Positions 9,936 through 19,884 are shown, counted from the stretch's first letter. The stretch is DNA of 64,000 nt from Pseudomonas grimontii (GCF_007858185.1 NZ_VFES01000007.1:186001-250000), one strand, 5' to 3'. Notes: generated by a model not told the origin, from the letters alone. Program-made: numbers and translations.

Positions 9936-10388
9936 ATGACTGACAGCGTAGAACTCTTCACCGATGGCGCCTGCAAGGGCAACCCGGGCCCCGGCGGCTG
10001 GGGCGCCTTGCTGGTGTGCAAAGGCGTCGAGAAGGAACTGTGGGGCGGCGAAGCCAACACCACCAACAACCGCATGGAACTGATGGGCGCCATTCGCGGC
10101 CTGGAAGAGCTCAAGCGCCGCTGCAACGTGCTGCTGGTGACCGACTCGCAATACGTGATGAAAGGCATCAACGAGTGGATGGTCAACTGGAAGAAGCGCG
10201 GTTGGAAGACCGCGGCCAAGGAGCCGGTCAAGAATGCCGACCTGTGGCAATTGCTCGATGAGCAATGCAACCGCCATGACATCACCTGGAAATGGGTGCG
10301 CGGGCACATCGGCCACCCGGGTAACGAGCGCGCCGACCAGCTTGCCAATAGAGGCGTGGACGAAGTGCGGGGCTACAAGCAGAGCTGA
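9936..10388 (+). CDS. rnhA: Ribonuclease HI
   Basis: Degrades the RNA strand of RNA-DNA hybrids, such as primers and R-loops. 150 residues, normal length. Catalytic residues are visible: Asp in [17 protein letters not shown], Glu in [10 protein letters not shown], Asp in [12 protein letters not shown], and the last Asp with the His loop in [13 protein letters not shown]. The conserved basic protrusion WKKRGWKT is present. It sits directly upstream of dnaQ, an arrangement shared by many gammaproteobacteria. Confidence 0.97.
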   Translation: MTDSVELFTDGACKGNPGPGGWGALLVCKGVEKELWGGEANTTNNRMELMGAIRGLEELKRRCNVLLVTDSQYVMKGINEWMVNWKKRGWKTAAKEPVKNADLWQLLDEQCNRHDITWKWVRGHIGHPGNERADQLANRGVDEVRGYKQS

Positions 10389-10463
10389 TGCCGGCTCACG
10401 TGTTAACATCACGCCCCTGACTCACACCACACTGCACACCACACCGTTGAGAGCTGAACCCTG

Positions 10464-11210
10464 ATGGCCATCCGATCTGTTGTACTCGATACCGAAACCA
10501 CCGGCATGCCGGTGACCGACGGCCACCGGATCATTGAAATCGGCTGTGTCGAACTCATGGGTCGGCGCCTCACCGGTCGTCACTTCCACGTCTACCTGCA
10601 ACCGGACCGCGACAGCGACGAAGGCGCCATCGGCGTCCACGGCATCACCGACGAGTTCCTCAAGGGCAAGCCGCGTTTCGCCGAAGTGGCCGATGAGTTC
10701 TTCGAATTCATCAACGGCGCCCAGTTGATCATCCATAACGCGGCGTTCGACGTCGGCTTCATCAATAACGAATTTGCCCTGATGGGGCAGACGGATCGCG
10801 CGGACATTTCCCAGCACTGCTCGATCCTCGACACCTTGATGATGGCTCGTGAGCGTCATCCGGGCCAGCGCAACAGCCTCGATGCCTTGTGCAAGCGTTA
10901 TGGCGTCGACAACTCCGGCCGTGAACTCCACGGTGCCTTGCTCGACTCCGAGATTCTCGCCGACGTTTACCTGACCATGACCGGCGGGCAGACCAGCCTG
11001 TCCCTGGCCGGGAATGCCTCCGACGGCAGTGGCTCGGCGGAAGGCTCGGGCAACCGCCCTTCGGAAATCCGCCGCCTGCCGGCCGATCGCAAGCCCACGA
11101 CCATCATCCGCGCCAGCGAGCAGGATATGGCCGAGCATGTGGCGCGCTTGGAAGCCATCGCCAAGTCGGCGGGTGCGCCGGCGTTATGGACCCAGTTAAC
11201 ACAGCAATAG
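10464..11210 (+). CDS. dnaQ: DNA polymerase III epsilon subunit (proofreading exonuclease)
   Basis: The 3'-5' exonuclease that corrects replication errors in the Pol III core. 248 residues. Exo I motif LDTETTGMP near residue 10 supplies the metal-binding Asp and Glu; Exo II is IHNAAFDVGF; Exo III is ELHGALLDSEILADVYL with the catalytic His and Asp. The C-terminal tail, which binds the alpha subunit, is preserved and ends in LWTQLTQQ. Gap of 75 bases to rnhA. Confidence 0.97.
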   Translation: MAIRSVVLDTETTGMPVTDGHRIIEIGCVELMGRRLTGRHFHVYLQPDRDSDEGAIGVHGITDEFLKGKPRFAEVADEFFEFINGAQLIIHNAAFDVGFINNEFALMGQTDRADISQHCSILDTLMMARERHPGQRNSLDALCKRYGVDNSGRELHGALLDSEILADVYLTMTGGQTSLSLAGNASDGSGSAEGSGNRPSEIRRLPADRKPTTIIRASEQDMAEHVARLEAIAKSAGAPALWTQLTQQ

Positions 11211-11224
11211 CCCGGCGAGGGTAC

Positions 11225-11327
11225 GATCAAAATGTGGGAGGGGGCTTGCCCCGATAGCGGTGTATCAGCCAATCAACTATGAGCTGACATACCGTCATCG
11301 GGAGCAAGCCCCCTCTCACAGTTGATC
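11225..11327. repeat. REPIN downstream of dnaQ
   Basis: Outer arms GATCAA and TTGATC enclose one copy of the GTGGGAGGGGGCTTGCC element and a slightly decayed inverted partner (AGCAAGCCCCCTCTCAC). Same family as the copy at 6684. It lies in the 201-base gap between dnaQ and ldcA. Confidence 0.85.
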
Positions 11328-11411
11328 TCCATAGCTTTCAAAATCTTCATTCGCGTCATCGTCCCCGAGCTTCTACCCTTGAGTGCATAGCCCTCAGGAC
11401 TACAAGCCCTC

Positions 11412-13667
11412 ATGTACAAAGACCTGAAGTTCCCCGTTCTTATCGTGCACCGCGACATCAAGGCCGACACCGTTGCCGGTGACCGGGTTAGAGGCATCGC
11501 CCGAGAGTTGGAACAAGAGGGCTTCAGTATCTTTTCTGCCGTGGACTACGCCGAAGGCCGGTTGGTGGCGTCTACCCATCACGGCCTGGCGTGCATGCTG
11601 ATCGCCGCCGAAGGCGCCGGTGAGAATACCCACCTGCTGCAAAACATGGTCGAGCTGATCCGCCTGGCACGCCTGCGGGCGCCGAGCCTGCCGATCTTTG
11701 CCCTGGGCGAGCAGGTCACCCTGGAAAACGCCCCGGCCGATGCCATGAGCGAACTCAACCAACTGCGCGGCATTCTCTACCTGTTCGAGGACACCGTGCC
11801 GTTTCTCGCCCGCCAGGTGGCCCGTGCTGCCCGTACTTACCTCGATGGGCTGTTGCCGCCTTTTTTCAAAGCGCTGGTGCAACACACCGCCGACTCCAAT
11901 TATTCCTGGCACACCCCTGGTCATGGCGGTGGCGTGGCCTATCGCAAAAGCCCGGTGGGGCAGGCGTTTCACCAGTTCTTCGGGGAAAACACCCTGCGCT
12001 CGGATTTGTCGGTGTCGGTGCCCGAGTTGGGCTCGCTGCTGGACCACACCGGGCCCCTGGCCGAAGCCGAGGCCCGTGCCGCGCGCAACTTCGGCGCTGA
12101 CCATACCTTCTTCGTGATCAACGGCACGTCCACCGCCAACAAGATCGTCTGGCATTCCATGGTGGGCCGCGATGACCTGGTGCTGGTGGACCGCAACTGC
12201 CACAAGTCGGTGTTGCATTCGATCATCATGACCGGCGCCATCCCGCTGTACCTGTGCCCGGAACGCAATGAGCTGGGTATCATCGGTCCGATTCCCCTGA
12301 GTGAGTTCAGCCCCGCGTCGATCCGCGCCAAGATCGACGCCAGTCCCTTGACCCGTGGCCGGCAACCCAAGGTGAAACTGGCCGTGGTCACCAACTCCAC
12401 CTATGACGGCCTGTGCTACAACGCCGAGCTGATCAAGCAACAATTGGGCAACAGTGTCGAGGTGCTGCACTTCGACGAGGCCTGGTATGCCTACGCGGCG
12501 TTCCACGAGTTCTTTGCCGGGCGCTACGGCATGGGCACCTCGCGTACCCCGGACAGCCCGCTGGTGTTCACCACCCACTCCACCCACAAGCTGCTGGCGG
12601 CGTTCAGCCAGGCCTCGATGATCCACGTGCAGGACGGCGGCGCGCGCCAACTGGATCGCGACCGTTTCAATGAAGCCTTCATGATGCATATCTCCACCTC
12701 GCCGCAGTACAGCATCATCGCTTCGCTGGACGTAGCCTCGGCGATGATGGAAGGCCCGGCCGGGCGCTCGCTGCTGCAGGAAATGTTCGACGAGGCGCTG
12801 AGTTTTCGCCGCGCCCTGGCCAACCTGCGTCAGCATATTGCCGCCGAAGACTGGTGGTTCTCTATCTGGCAGCCGCCATCGGTAGCGGGCATCGACCGCG
12901 TCGCCACCGCGGATTGGCTGTTGCAGCCGCAGGATGACTGGCACGGCTTTGGTGACGTGGCCGAAGACTACGTGCTACTGGACCCGATCAAAGTGACCCT
13001 GGTAATGCCGGGCCTCACTGCCGGCGGCGCCTTGAGCGATTGTGGGATTCCCGCCGCCGTGGTCAGCAAATTCCTCTGGGAACGTGGGCTGGTGGTGGAA
13101 AAGACCGGGTTGTATTCGTTCCTCGTGTTGTTTTCCATGGGCATCACCAAAGGCAAATGGAGTACCTTGCTCACCGAGTTGCTGGAGTTCAAGCGCAGTT
13201 ACGACGCGAATGTCAGCCTCGCCAGTTGTTTGCCATCGGTGTTTGCCCAGGGCCCGGCGCGTTATCAGGGCCTGGGTTTGCGCGACCTGTGCGATCAATT
13301 GCACAGCTGTTACCGCAGCAACGCCACCGCCAAGCACCTCAAGCGCATGTACACGGTGTTGCCGGAAATCGCGATGAAACCGGCCGACGCCTATGACCAA
13401 TTGGTAAGGGGAGAAGTGGAGGCTGTGTCCATAGACGTCTTGCCAGGACGCATTGCAGCCGTGATGCTGGTGCCTTATCCGCCGGGCATTCCGTTGATCA
13501 TGCCGGGCGAGCGCTTTACCGAGTCGACGCGGTCGATCATCGACTACCTGGCGTTTGCCCGGACGTTCGATAGCAGTTTCCCCGGTTTTGTTGCCGATGT
13601 TCACGGGTTACAACACGAAGATGACGGCAGTGGTCGTTGTTACACCGTCGATTGCATCAAGGGTTAA
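11412..13667 (+). CDS. ldcA: PLP-dependent lysine decarboxylase (LdcA)
   Basis: Fold type I basic amino acid decarboxylase with three parts: an N-terminal wing domain (about 1-130), the PLP core and a C-terminal domain. The PLP-binding lysine is in HSTHKLLAAFSQASM; HTPGHGGG and FVINGTSTANK line the cofactor site. At 751 residues it matches, from memory, LdcA of P. aeruginosa (PA1818), which makes cadaverine from lysine, and it sits in the same order after rnhA-dnaQ. By motif alone arginine or ornithine would also be possible; synteny decides for lysine. The amino acid antiporter that follows it in P. aeruginosa is missing; a GNAT gene takes that place. Confidence 0.9.
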   Translation: MYKDLKFPVLIVHRDIKADTVAGDRVRGIARELEQEGFSIFSAVDYAEGRLVASTHHGLACMLIAAEGAGENTHLLQNMVELIRLARLRAPSLPIFALGEQVTLENAPADAMSELNQLRGILYLFEDTVPFLARQVARAARTYLDGLLPPFFKALVQHTADSNYSWHTPGHGGGVAYRKSPVGQAFHQFFGENTLRSDLSVSVPELGSLLDHTGPLAEAEARAARNFGADHTFFVINGTSTANKIVWHSMVGRDDLVLVDRNCHKSVLHSIIMTGAIPLYLCPERNELGIIGPIPLSEFSPASIRAKIDASPLTRGRQPKVKLAVVTNSTYDGLCYNAELIKQQLGNSVEVLHFDEAWYAYAAFHEFFAGRYGMGTSRTPDSPLVFTTHSTHKLLAAFSQASMIHVQDGGARQLDRDRFNEAFMMHISTSPQYSIIASLDVASAMMEGPAGRSLLQEMFDEALSFRRALANLRQHIAAEDWWFSIWQPPSVAGIDRVATADWLLQPQDDWHGFGDVAEDYVLLDPIKVTLVMPGLTAGGALSDCGIPAAVVSKFLWERGLVVEKTGLYSFLVLFSMGITKGKWSTLLTELLEFKRSYDANVSLASCLPSVFAQGPARYQGLGLRDLCDQLHSCYRSNATAKHLKRMYTVLPEIAMKPADAYDQLVRGEVEAVSIDVLPGRIAAVMLVPYPPGIPLIMPGERFTESTRSIIDYLAFARTFDSSFPGFVADVHGLQHEDDGSGRCYTVDCIKG

Positions 13668-13675
13668 GGATGTTT

Positions 13676-14257
13676 ATGCAAGCTGTAATGAACCCGAAGT
13701 ATCCAGGGCTCAGTGTGCGGGTCGCCGACGAGGGCTTCGACGCCTACGTATGGGGTAATGATTTCAGCTTTGAGGTCAACGCCTATGGCGTGCCGGAGAT
13801 GGGCAAGCGAGTCGATCAATGGCCCGTGGAGCGCATCGTGCCTTACCGCAAGTGTTATGGCATCGACCCGGAAGAGTTCGCCAGTTTCCGCGATGCACCG
13901 GACAGTGCGATCTTCATGGCCTACCTGGACGACCGTGCCGTCGGGCATATCGTGGTCAGTACTAATTGGAATGGCTTTGCCCACGTTGACGAACTGGCGG
14001 TGGCCTTGCCCGCCCGCCGGCATGGGGTGGCCAAGTCGCTGTTGGATGTGGCGCAGTTCTGGAGCCGCAAGAAAAACCTGCCGGGCATGATGCTCGAAAC
14101 CCAGAACAACAACCTCGGCGCCTGCCGCTTGTATGAGCGTTGCGGCTATGTGATGGGCGGGATCGACCACCTGCGTTATCGCGGCATCGACCCGCAGACC
14201 CGTGAAGTGGCGATTTTCTGGTATCGGTTGTTCAAGACCGAAGCCGAGCGGTTTTAA
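13676..14257 (+). CDS. GNAT family acetyltransferase linked to ldcA
   Basis: 193 residues. The GNAT core is visible: AVGHIVVSTNWNGFAHVDELAVALPARRHGVAKSLL (strands 3-4 and a basic acetyl-CoA loop RRHGVAKSL) and a C-terminal NNLGACRLYERCGYVMGG, the usual strand 5 to helix 4 region. ATG 13676 lies five bases after AAGGA, which itself overlaps the ldcA stop region, so the gene is probably co-transcribed with ldcA. ATG 13670 and ATG 13688 are alternatives. The substrate is not known; an amine or amino acid would fit the neighbour. Confidence 0.85.
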   Translation: MQAVMNPKYPGLSVRVADEGFDAYVWGNDFSFEVNAYGVPEMGKRVDQWPVERIVPYRKCYGIDPEEFASFRDAPDSAIFMAYLDDRAVGHIVVSTNWNGFAHVDELAVALPARRHGVAKSLLDVAQFWSRKKNLPGMMLETQNNNLGACRLYERCGYVMGGIDHLRYRGIDPQTREVAIFWYRLFKTEAERF

Positions 14258-15147
14258 CTCGCCAGCAGGCCTTGGGCCTTTTGCGTGACGATCTCCAGCA
14301 GTGCATTCAGCGCAGGGGCAGTCACGCTATCCTTGAGGGTCAGCGCGTACAGGCTGACCATGATCGGCGGCGACACCGGGCATGCATCCAAACCTGCCTC
14401 GCGCGCACCAAACGCAGTGAACGGGTCGACAATCGCCAGGCCTTCGCCGGCTTCCACCATGCTGCGCATCATCTGGTAGGTTTGCACTCGCGTCTGCACC
14501 ACTGGCAGCGGGCGCAGGGCTTGCAGCTTGGCGTCCAGCAGGCGGCTGAGCGGGTCTTGCCCTTCAAGCCCGATCATCGCCTGCCCGGCCAGGTCTTGCA
14601 GCGCAATGTACTTCTGCTTGGGCTTGAGCCAGCCATGGGGCGCGAGCAATTGCAATTTGCCTTGGGCCAGCACCGTGCTGTGGATTTGCGGGTGTTCCGG
14701 GTCATGCAGGCTCAGGCCCACGTCGGCCTCGTGCAGCAGCAGGCTGCGGACGATTTCCCGGGTCGGCTGGCTCGACAGGTTGCACGGCGTGTCCTGGAAC
14801 CGTCGACGCAGCAGCGCAATGCTCTGTGGCAGCAGTTGGTTGGCCAGTGGCGGCGTGCACAGGGCGCGCAACGCGGGAGCGTGATGGTGTTTCAAGCGGC
14901 TGGCCAGGCGTTGCACCGGTTCCAGGGCTTCGTACACATGAGCGATTTCGGCCTGCAACTCCAGGGTCTCGCGCGTCGCTTGCAAGCGCCCGCGCACACT
15001 GGCAAACAGCATGAAGCCCAATTGCTGCTCGGCATCCTTGAGTGCCGCGTCTACCTCGCCCACGGGGAGTTGCAACCATTCGGCGGCGGTGCCGAGGTGT
15101 CCGGTCTGCAGGATGGCTTGAATCACTTCGATATGACGTAAACGCAT
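14254..15147 (-). CDS. LysR family transcriptional regulator
   Basis: 297 residues, cytoplasmic DNA-binding regulator. The N-terminal winged helix (MRLRHIEVIQAILQTGHLGTAA, then LGFMLFASVRGRLQAT) follows the LysR pattern but the recognition helix QLPVGEVDAALKDAE is atypical. The C-terminal LysR substrate domain runs from about residue 90, with MIGLEGQDPLSRLLD and MVEAGEGLAIVDPF. Its 3' end overlaps the GNAT gene end by four bases in convergent orientation. Target genes are not evident. Confidence 0.9.
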   Translation of the reverse strand: MRLRHIEVIQAILQTGHLGTAAEWLQLPVGEVDAALKDAEQQLGFMLFASVRGRLQATRETLELQAEIAHVYEALEPVQRLASRLKHHHAPALRALCTPPLANQLLPQSIALLRRRFQDTPCNLSSQPTREIVRSLLLHEADVGLSLHDPEHPQIHSTVLAQGKLQLLAPHGWLKPKQKYIALQDLAGQAMIGLEGQDPLSRLLDAKLQALRPLPVVQTRVQTYQMMRSMVEAGEGLAIVDPFTAFGAREAGLDACPVSPPIMVSLYALTLKDSVTAPALNALLEIVTQKAQGLLAS

Positions 15148-15329
15148 GGCCGGAGTCTATGTGCAGCGCGGTGGGGATTCAATGGTGCGCGCCGTCGTGC
15201 GCAAAAAAGACTATGTGGGTCGCCTATGTCGCTGGCGTTCAGCCAGGACCTCACTAGAATGGCTCGTCTGATCATCAACGACCAATGCCGGGTACTCGGC
15301 ACTTACAACAAAAACAGGTCTGGTCTCGA

Positions 15330-15674
15330 ATGCCTATTCCCTCGATATTCTTCGGGATAACGGCCAAGCAACTCGCGATCCTCGTGATCGTTGGCGGCGC
15401 GGCGGCTTATCTCTTCAGCAATCACGACGACAACACGCCGGAAAACCTCGAACTCGAAGCGTTTATTCTTTCCCAGGAACAGGTAGTCGAGCATGTCGGC
15501 ACGGTGCTGGGTATGACGCTGGTCAAGCAGATGGTGGCGTACCCTGGCTACAATGCGCCGGGTTATAAACGCTTGATGTACGAGGTGGAAGGCGAGCGGG
15601 GCAGGTTGATGGTGACGCTCAAGCAGGTGGACGGCGGGCAGGGACTGGAAGTGACGGAGATTCGCAACCCGTGA
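15330..15674 (+). CDS. Membrane-anchored small protein, possibly Coa1-like
   Basis: 114 residues from ATG 15330 (MPIPSIFFG); ATG 15285 would add 15 residues without a ribosome site, and neither start is strongly supported. One N-terminal membrane segment (QLAILVIVGGAAAYLF) is followed by a soluble domain of about 80 residues with a conserved-looking G-rich strand pattern (YEVEGERGRLMVTLKQVDGGQGLEVTEI). The last part resembles the cytochrome oxidase assembly Coa1 fold, but I would not rely on that. Stands alone between a LysR gene and a small hypothetical. Confidence 0.7.
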   Translation: MPIPSIFFGITAKQLAILVIVGGAAAYLFSNHDDNTPENLELEAFILSQEQVVEHVGTVLGMTLVKQMVAYPGYNAPGYKRLMYEVEGERGRLMVTLKQVDGGQGLEVTEIRNP

Positions 15675-15737
15675 CCGCCCAGCTCAGTCAATGCCGTCAA
15701 TGGCCAGGACTGAGCAGGTGCGCCCGGGCGATCAAGC

Positions 15738-15974
15738 TTATGAGGCGAGGGTGGTCTGCGATTCGCGGACGATAATGGTCCCCGACTGGATCAGCTTGAA
15801 CTCATCGCCTTCCAGTTTTTCTACACGGTCGCCAATGGCCAGCTTGTAGGTGGTGGTGGTTGCCGAGCCAGCCAGGTCGCCTTGCGCCGGGTTGGATTCC
15901 TGGAACTCATGCACCGAATACACGCGTCCTTCTGCGTCTCTGGCATGAAACTGTCCGACTAGTACTGCTGCCAT
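15738..15974 (-). CDS. Small conserved protein, unknown function
   Basis: 78 residues starting MAAVLVGQFHARDAEGR at ATG 15974, with AGAGG eleven bases upstream; an upstream in-frame ATG at 16028 lacks a site. The sequence alternates polar and beta-forming stretches (VYSVHEFQE, TYKLAIGDRVEKLE, FKLIQSGTIIVRES) and looks like a compact beta-rich domain. No signal peptide, no cysteines, no recognised motif. It has its own promoter gap of about 170 bases shared with the divergent FMN reductase gene. Confidence 0.75.
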   Translation of the reverse strand: MAAVLVGQFHARDAEGRVYSVHEFQESNPAQGDLAGSATTTTYKLAIGDRVEKLEGDEFKLIQSGTIIVRESQTTLAS

Positions 15975-16200
15975 CTGTTTAGAACCTCTGGAGATAAACA
16001 CTCGATATGCGGTGCTATAGACCGTCATAAAGAGGCGGAGTTTACCTATTGAAAAAAAATACTATTCGCTGACATTTTCAGACGGTTCCTACGCATCAAA
16101 TCGCGGGCCAAACGTCTGGAGGATTATCAAAACCTTCTGGTGAACGCGCTGCGAAGCCTTTATAACTACAAGCTTCCTTAGTCAGACGTCGAGAAACCCA

Positions 16201-16758
16201 ATGAGCAAGGTCTACACGATTGCCGTTCTGGTTGGCAGCTTGAGAAAAGACTCGATCAACCGCAAGGTCGCCCTGGCATTGGCCGAGCTGGCCCCTGCCA
16301 ACCTGAAGTTGAACATTGTGGAAATTGGCGATTTGCCGCTCTACAACGAGGACATCGACGGGGCATCACCGCCCGCAGCCTACAGTACTTTCCGTCAGCA
16401 AGTACGTTCATCCGACGCGGTGTTGTTTGTGACACCGGAGTACAACCGCTCCGTACCCGCACCGTTGAAGAATGCGATTGACGTAGGCTCCCGTCCCTAT
16501 GGCCAAAGCGCCTGGAGCGGCAAGCCGGGGGCGATCATCAGTGTATCGCCGGGCGCTGTTGGCGGTTTTGGTGCCAACCACCATTTACGCCAGTCCCTGG
16601 TGTTCCTCGATGTGCCGTGCATGCAGCAGCCGGAAGCGTACGTGGGCGGTGCGGGCAGCCTGTTCGACGACGCCGGCAAGGTGTCGGAAAAGACCCGGCC
16701 ATTCCTGCGGGCATTCATTGATGCCTACGGTAAATGGGTAGAAAAACAGAGCGCTTGA
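16201..16758 (+). CDS. NADPH-dependent FMN reductase / quinone or chromate reductase (ChrR family)
   Basis: 185 residues, flavodoxin-like fold. The FMN phosphate loop GSLRKDSINRK is near residue 12, and FVTPEYNRSVPAPLKNAIDVGSR carries the PEYN flavin-binding motif of the NADPH:FMN reductase family. SPGAVGGFGANHHLR is the second flavin loop. These enzymes do two-electron reduction of quinones, chromate or other acceptors in the cytoplasm. The specific substrate cannot be read from sequence. A short REP-derived hairpin follows the stop. Confidence 0.9.
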   Translation: MSKVYTIAVLVGSLRKDSINRKVALALAELAPANLKLNIVEIGDLPLYNEDIDGASPPAAYSTFRQQVRSSDAVLFVTPEYNRSVPAPLKNAIDVGSRPYGQSAWSGKPGAIISVSPGAVGGFGANHHLRQSLVFLDVPCMQQPEAYVGGAGSLFDDAGKVSEKTRPFLRAFIDAYGKWVEKQSA

Positions 16759-16777
16759 ATCGGCACTCATTGTCCAT

Positions 16778-16804
16778 TGTGGGAGGGCGCAAGCCCCTCC
16801 CACA
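16778..16804. terminator. Collapsed REP hairpin between convergent genes
   Basis: TGTGGGAGGG and CCCCTCCCACA face each other across a very short loop (CGCAAG), much closer than in the other REPINs here. It lies between the ends of the FMN reductase gene and poxB and is well placed to act as a two-way transcription stop, though no long U-run follows. Confidence 0.6.
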
Positions 16805-16812
16805 GTATTGGA

Positions 16813-18537
16813 TCAGCGCAGCCAGTTAGTCCGCGCCAACTCGATCACTTCATCACCACGCCCACTCATCACCGCCTTGAGCATGTACAGGCTGAAGCCC
16901 TTGGCTTGTTCCAGCTTGATGCTCGGCGGCATCACCAGCTCCTGGGTGGCCGTCACCACATCCACCAGCACCGGGCCATCATGGGCCAGGGCGCGGCGCA
17001 GGGCCGGTTCCAGGTCTTCGGATTGCTCCACGCGAATGCCGAGGATGCCCATGGCGTTGGACATGGCGGCGAAGTCCGGGTTTTTCAGCTCGGTGCCGGC
17101 ATCCAGATAGCCCGCAGCCTTCATTTCCATGGCGACAAAGCCCAGGGACGAGTTATCGAACACGATCACCTTTACCGGCAATTTCAACTGCGCCAGTGAA
17201 ATGAAATCCCCCATCAGCATGGCAAACCCGCCGTCGCCGGACATCGAGATCACCTGGCGCCCAGGAAACGCCGCCTGCGCGCCAATCGCCTGGGGCATGG
17301 CGTTGGCCATGGAGCCGTGGTTGAACGAGCCAATCAGGCGGCGCTTGCCATTCATTTTCAGGTAGCGCGCGGCCCACACGGTCGGCGAGCCAACGTCGGC
17401 GGTAAAGATCGCATCCTCGTTCGCCAGTTCGCTGAGCAAACGTGCCACGTATTGCGGGTGGATCGGCCGGTTGGCCTTCGACGGTTGCGCCAGGTCGTCC
17501 AGGCCTTGGCGGGCTTTTTCGTAGTGCTTCAGCGAGGTGTCGAGGAAGCTGCGGTCGGTCTTGCGGGTCAGGCGCGGCAGCAGTGCGTCGATGGTCTCGC
17601 CCACATCCGCAGCGATGCCCAGGTCCAGCGTGGCGCGACGGCCCAGGGCCTGTGGGTTGCGGTCGACCTGAATGATCTTGGCGTCTGTCGGGTAGAACTG
17701 GCGGTACGGAAAGTCAGTGCCGAGCATGATCAGCGTGTCGCAGTCGAGCATGGCGTGGTAACCGGAGCTGAAGCCGATCAGGCCGGTCATGCCGACATCG
17801 AACGGGTTATCCCACTCCACATGCTCCTTGCCGCGCAGGGCATGCACCACCGGCGCCCCCAGCGTGTCGGCCAGGGCCACCACTTGATCGTGGGCACCGG
17901 CGCAACCGCTGCCGCAGAGCAGGGTGACCTTCTTGCTACTTTCGAGCATTTGGCTGAGGCGCTGCAGGTCCTGTTCCGCCGGCAAGGTGCGCGGTGCGTG
18001 GAGGGCAGGCCAGGGCTTGAGCTTGTCCTCGACTTCCAGCAACGACACGTCCCCCGGAATCACCACCACCGCCACGCCGCGGTTGAGGATCGCCGAACGC
18101 ATGGCGCGGTGCAGCACGTGGGGCATTTGCTCGGGGTTGGTGACCAGCTCGATAAAGTGGCTGCATTCTTTGAACAGTTCCTGGGGATGGGTCTCCTGGA
18201 AGTAGTTCAGGCCGATCTCGGAGGAGGGGATTTGCGCCGCAATCGCCAGCACCGGCACATGGTTGCGATGGCAGTCGAACAGGCCGTTGATCAAGTGCAG
18301 GTTGCCCGGCCCGCAACTGCCGGCGCATACGGTCAGTTCGCCAGTGGCTGCAGCTTCGGCCCCGGCAGCGAACGCGGCGACTTCTTCGTGGCGCACGTGC
18401 ATCCACTCGATGCTGTCCATGGTGCGCAGGGCGTCGGTGAGGCCGTTGAGGCTGTCGCCGGTCAGGCCCCAGATACGCTTGATGCCCGCCTGTTCAAGGG
18501 TGGTCGCCAATTGCTGGGCCAGGTTGATTTTCGCCAT
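16813..18537 (-). CDS. poxB: Pyruvate dehydrogenase (quinone), pyruvate oxidase PoxB
   Basis: Oxidatively decarboxylates pyruvate to acetate and CO2 and passes electrons to ubiquinone; peripheral inner-membrane flavoenzyme using thiamine diphosphate and FAD. 574 residues against 572 in E. coli. The TPP glutamate is in [17 protein letters not shown], and the [12 protein letters not shown] motif opens the TPP site, ending in DNSSLG. The C-terminus [19 protein letters not shown] closely follows the lipid-activated tail of the E. coli enzyme, which separates true PoxB from acetolactate synthases. ATG 18537 has GGAG eight bases upstream. Confidence 0.95.
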   Translation of the reverse strand: MAKINLAQQLATTLEQAGIKRIWGLTGDSLNGLTDALRTMDSIEWMHVRHEEVAAFAAGAEAAATGELTVCAGSCGPGNLHLINGLFDCHRNHVPVLAIAAQIPSSEIGLNYFQETHPQELFKECSHFIELVTNPEQMPHVLHRAMRSAILNRGVAVVVIPGDVSLLEVEDKLKPWPALHAPRTLPAEQDLQRLSQMLESSKKVTLLCGSGCAGAHDQVVALADTLGAPVVHALRGKEHVEWDNPFDVGMTGLIGFSSGYHAMLDCDTLIMLGTDFPYRQFYPTDAKIIQVDRNPQALGRRATLDLGIAADVGETIDALLPRLTRKTDRSFLDTSLKHYEKARQGLDDLAQPSKANRPIHPQYVARLLSELANEDAIFTADVGSPTVWAARYLKMNGKRRLIGSFNHGSMANAMPQAIGAQAAFPGRQVISMSGDGGFAMLMGDFISLAQLKLPVKVIVFDNSSLGFVAMEMKAAGYLDAGTELKNPDFAAMSNAMGILGIRVEQSEDLEPALRRALAHDGPVLVDVVTATQELVMPPSIKLEQAKGFSLYMLKAVMSGRGDEVIELARTNWLR

Positions 18538-18614
18538 GAAGAACTCCAATCGTCAGTGAGGTTAAAAACTGCTGATCAATAGGGGACAGTTCGATCACGG
18601 CGAATGCTCCGCCT

Positions 18615-19847
18615 TTAATGTGAAGATTGCGTCATGGACGCGCGGTATTGCCGGGTGCGCCGGGCGATAAACCACTGGTCGCGCACCAGCGCCAGCCACG
18701 GTGCTACCTTGGCATCGTGCAAGCGGCCGCGGCTCAGGCGGCGCATCTGGTCACGCACCACGGCCAGGGTGGCGAGAGCGGCCAAGGGTTTGCGCTGCCA
18801 ATTGATCGGTTTGAGTTGCGGGTTGAGGTCGCGGCCCTCGTGCCAGTGTTTGATCAGTTGCGGTTCCAGGGTGAGGGCGGTGGCAATGCCGGCCATGGCG
18901 ATGCCGCTGTCCAGTACCTGTTGCACGACCGGCAGGCGGCGAATGCCGCCGGTGACCATCAGCGGCATCTGGGCGATGGTCGCCAGCTCCCTGGCAAACT
19001 CCAGGAAGTACGCCTCACGGGCCAGGGTGCGACCATCCCGCGCATCACCTTGCATGGCCGGTGATTCATAGCTGCCTCCGGACAATTCCAGCAGGTCGAT
19101 GGGCAATGGGTTGAGCAGCTTCACCACCGCACACGCATCGGCCTCTGCAAATCCACCGCGCTGGAAGTCGGCCGAGTTGAGCTTTACCGCGACGCAAAAG
19201 GACGGGCTGACGCTGGCGCGAACCGCATGGATCACCTCCAGCAGCAGCCGCGCCCGGTTCTCCAGCGAGCCACCCCAGCGGTCAGTGCGGTGGTTGCTCA
19301 ACGGCGAGAGAAACTGGCTGAGCAGATAGCCGTGCGCGCCGTGGATCTGCACCCCGGTGAACCCGGCTTTCTCGGCCAGGCGCGCGCTGGTGGCGAAGCG
19401 TTTGATCACGTCTTGAATGTCGTCCTCGGTCATCGCCCTGGGCTTGGCGAACATCTTCGAAAAGCTGCCCAGGTCCAGCGCAATCGCGGAGGGCGCCAGG
19501 GCCTGCTGGCCGAGGTTGGCCATGGTTTGGCGCCCCGGATGACTGAGCTGTACCCAGAAGTGGACGCCCTTGTCGCGGGCCACGTTGGCCCATTCGCGAA
19601 AGCTGTCCAGATGCTGTTCGTCTTCGAGGGCAACGCCGCCGGGACCGGTCATGGCGCGGCGGTCGACCATCACGTTGCCGGTCAGCAGCAGGCCGGGCGC
19701 GCCGTCTGCCCAGGCGGTGTACAGCTGCTTCAGTTCACGGGAAGGCGCTTGATCGGCGTCCGCCATATTCTCTTCCATAGCCGCCTTGGCGATGCGGTTC
19801 GCGAGGACCTGGCCATTGGGCAGTTGCAAGGGTTCAAAGGGTGACAT
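18615..19847 (-). CDS. NADH:flavin oxidoreductase, old yellow enzyme family
   Basis: 410 residues, FMN-binding TIM barrel. MSPFEPLQLPNGQVLANRIA is the typical opening, FTGVQIHGAHGYLLSQFLSP carries the HxxH-type substrate/FMN motif, and NHRTDRWGGSLENRARLLLE is the family signature. Late in the barrel, PLMVTGGIRR is the phosphate-binding strand. The start at 19847 has GGAG at a good distance; an upstream in-frame extension crosses the regulator-operator region. Divergent from a MerR gene across 71 bases, which suggests control by it. Natural substrate unknown. Confidence 0.9.
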   Translation of the reverse strand: MSPFEPLQLPNGQVLANRIAKAAMEENMADADQAPSRELKQLYTAWADGAPGLLLTGNVMVDRRAMTGPGGVALEDEQHLDSFREWANVARDKGVHFWVQLSHPGRQTMANLGQQALAPSAIALDLGSFSKMFAKPRAMTEDDIQDVIKRFATSARLAEKAGFTGVQIHGAHGYLLSQFLSPLSNHRTDRWGGSLENRARLLLEVIHAVRASVSPSFCVAVKLNSADFQRGGFAEADACAVVKLLNPLPIDLLELSGGSYESPAMQGDARDGRTLAREAYFLEFARELATIAQMPLMVTGGIRRLPVVQQVLDSGIAMAGIATALTLEPQLIKHWHEGRDLNPQLKPINWQRKPLAALATLAVVRDQMRRLSRGRLHDAKVAPWLALVRDQWFIARRTRQYRASMTQSSH

Positions 19848-19884
19848 GAGTTGACTCCGGAACGGGGGAGGCCTCAGGCTAAGC

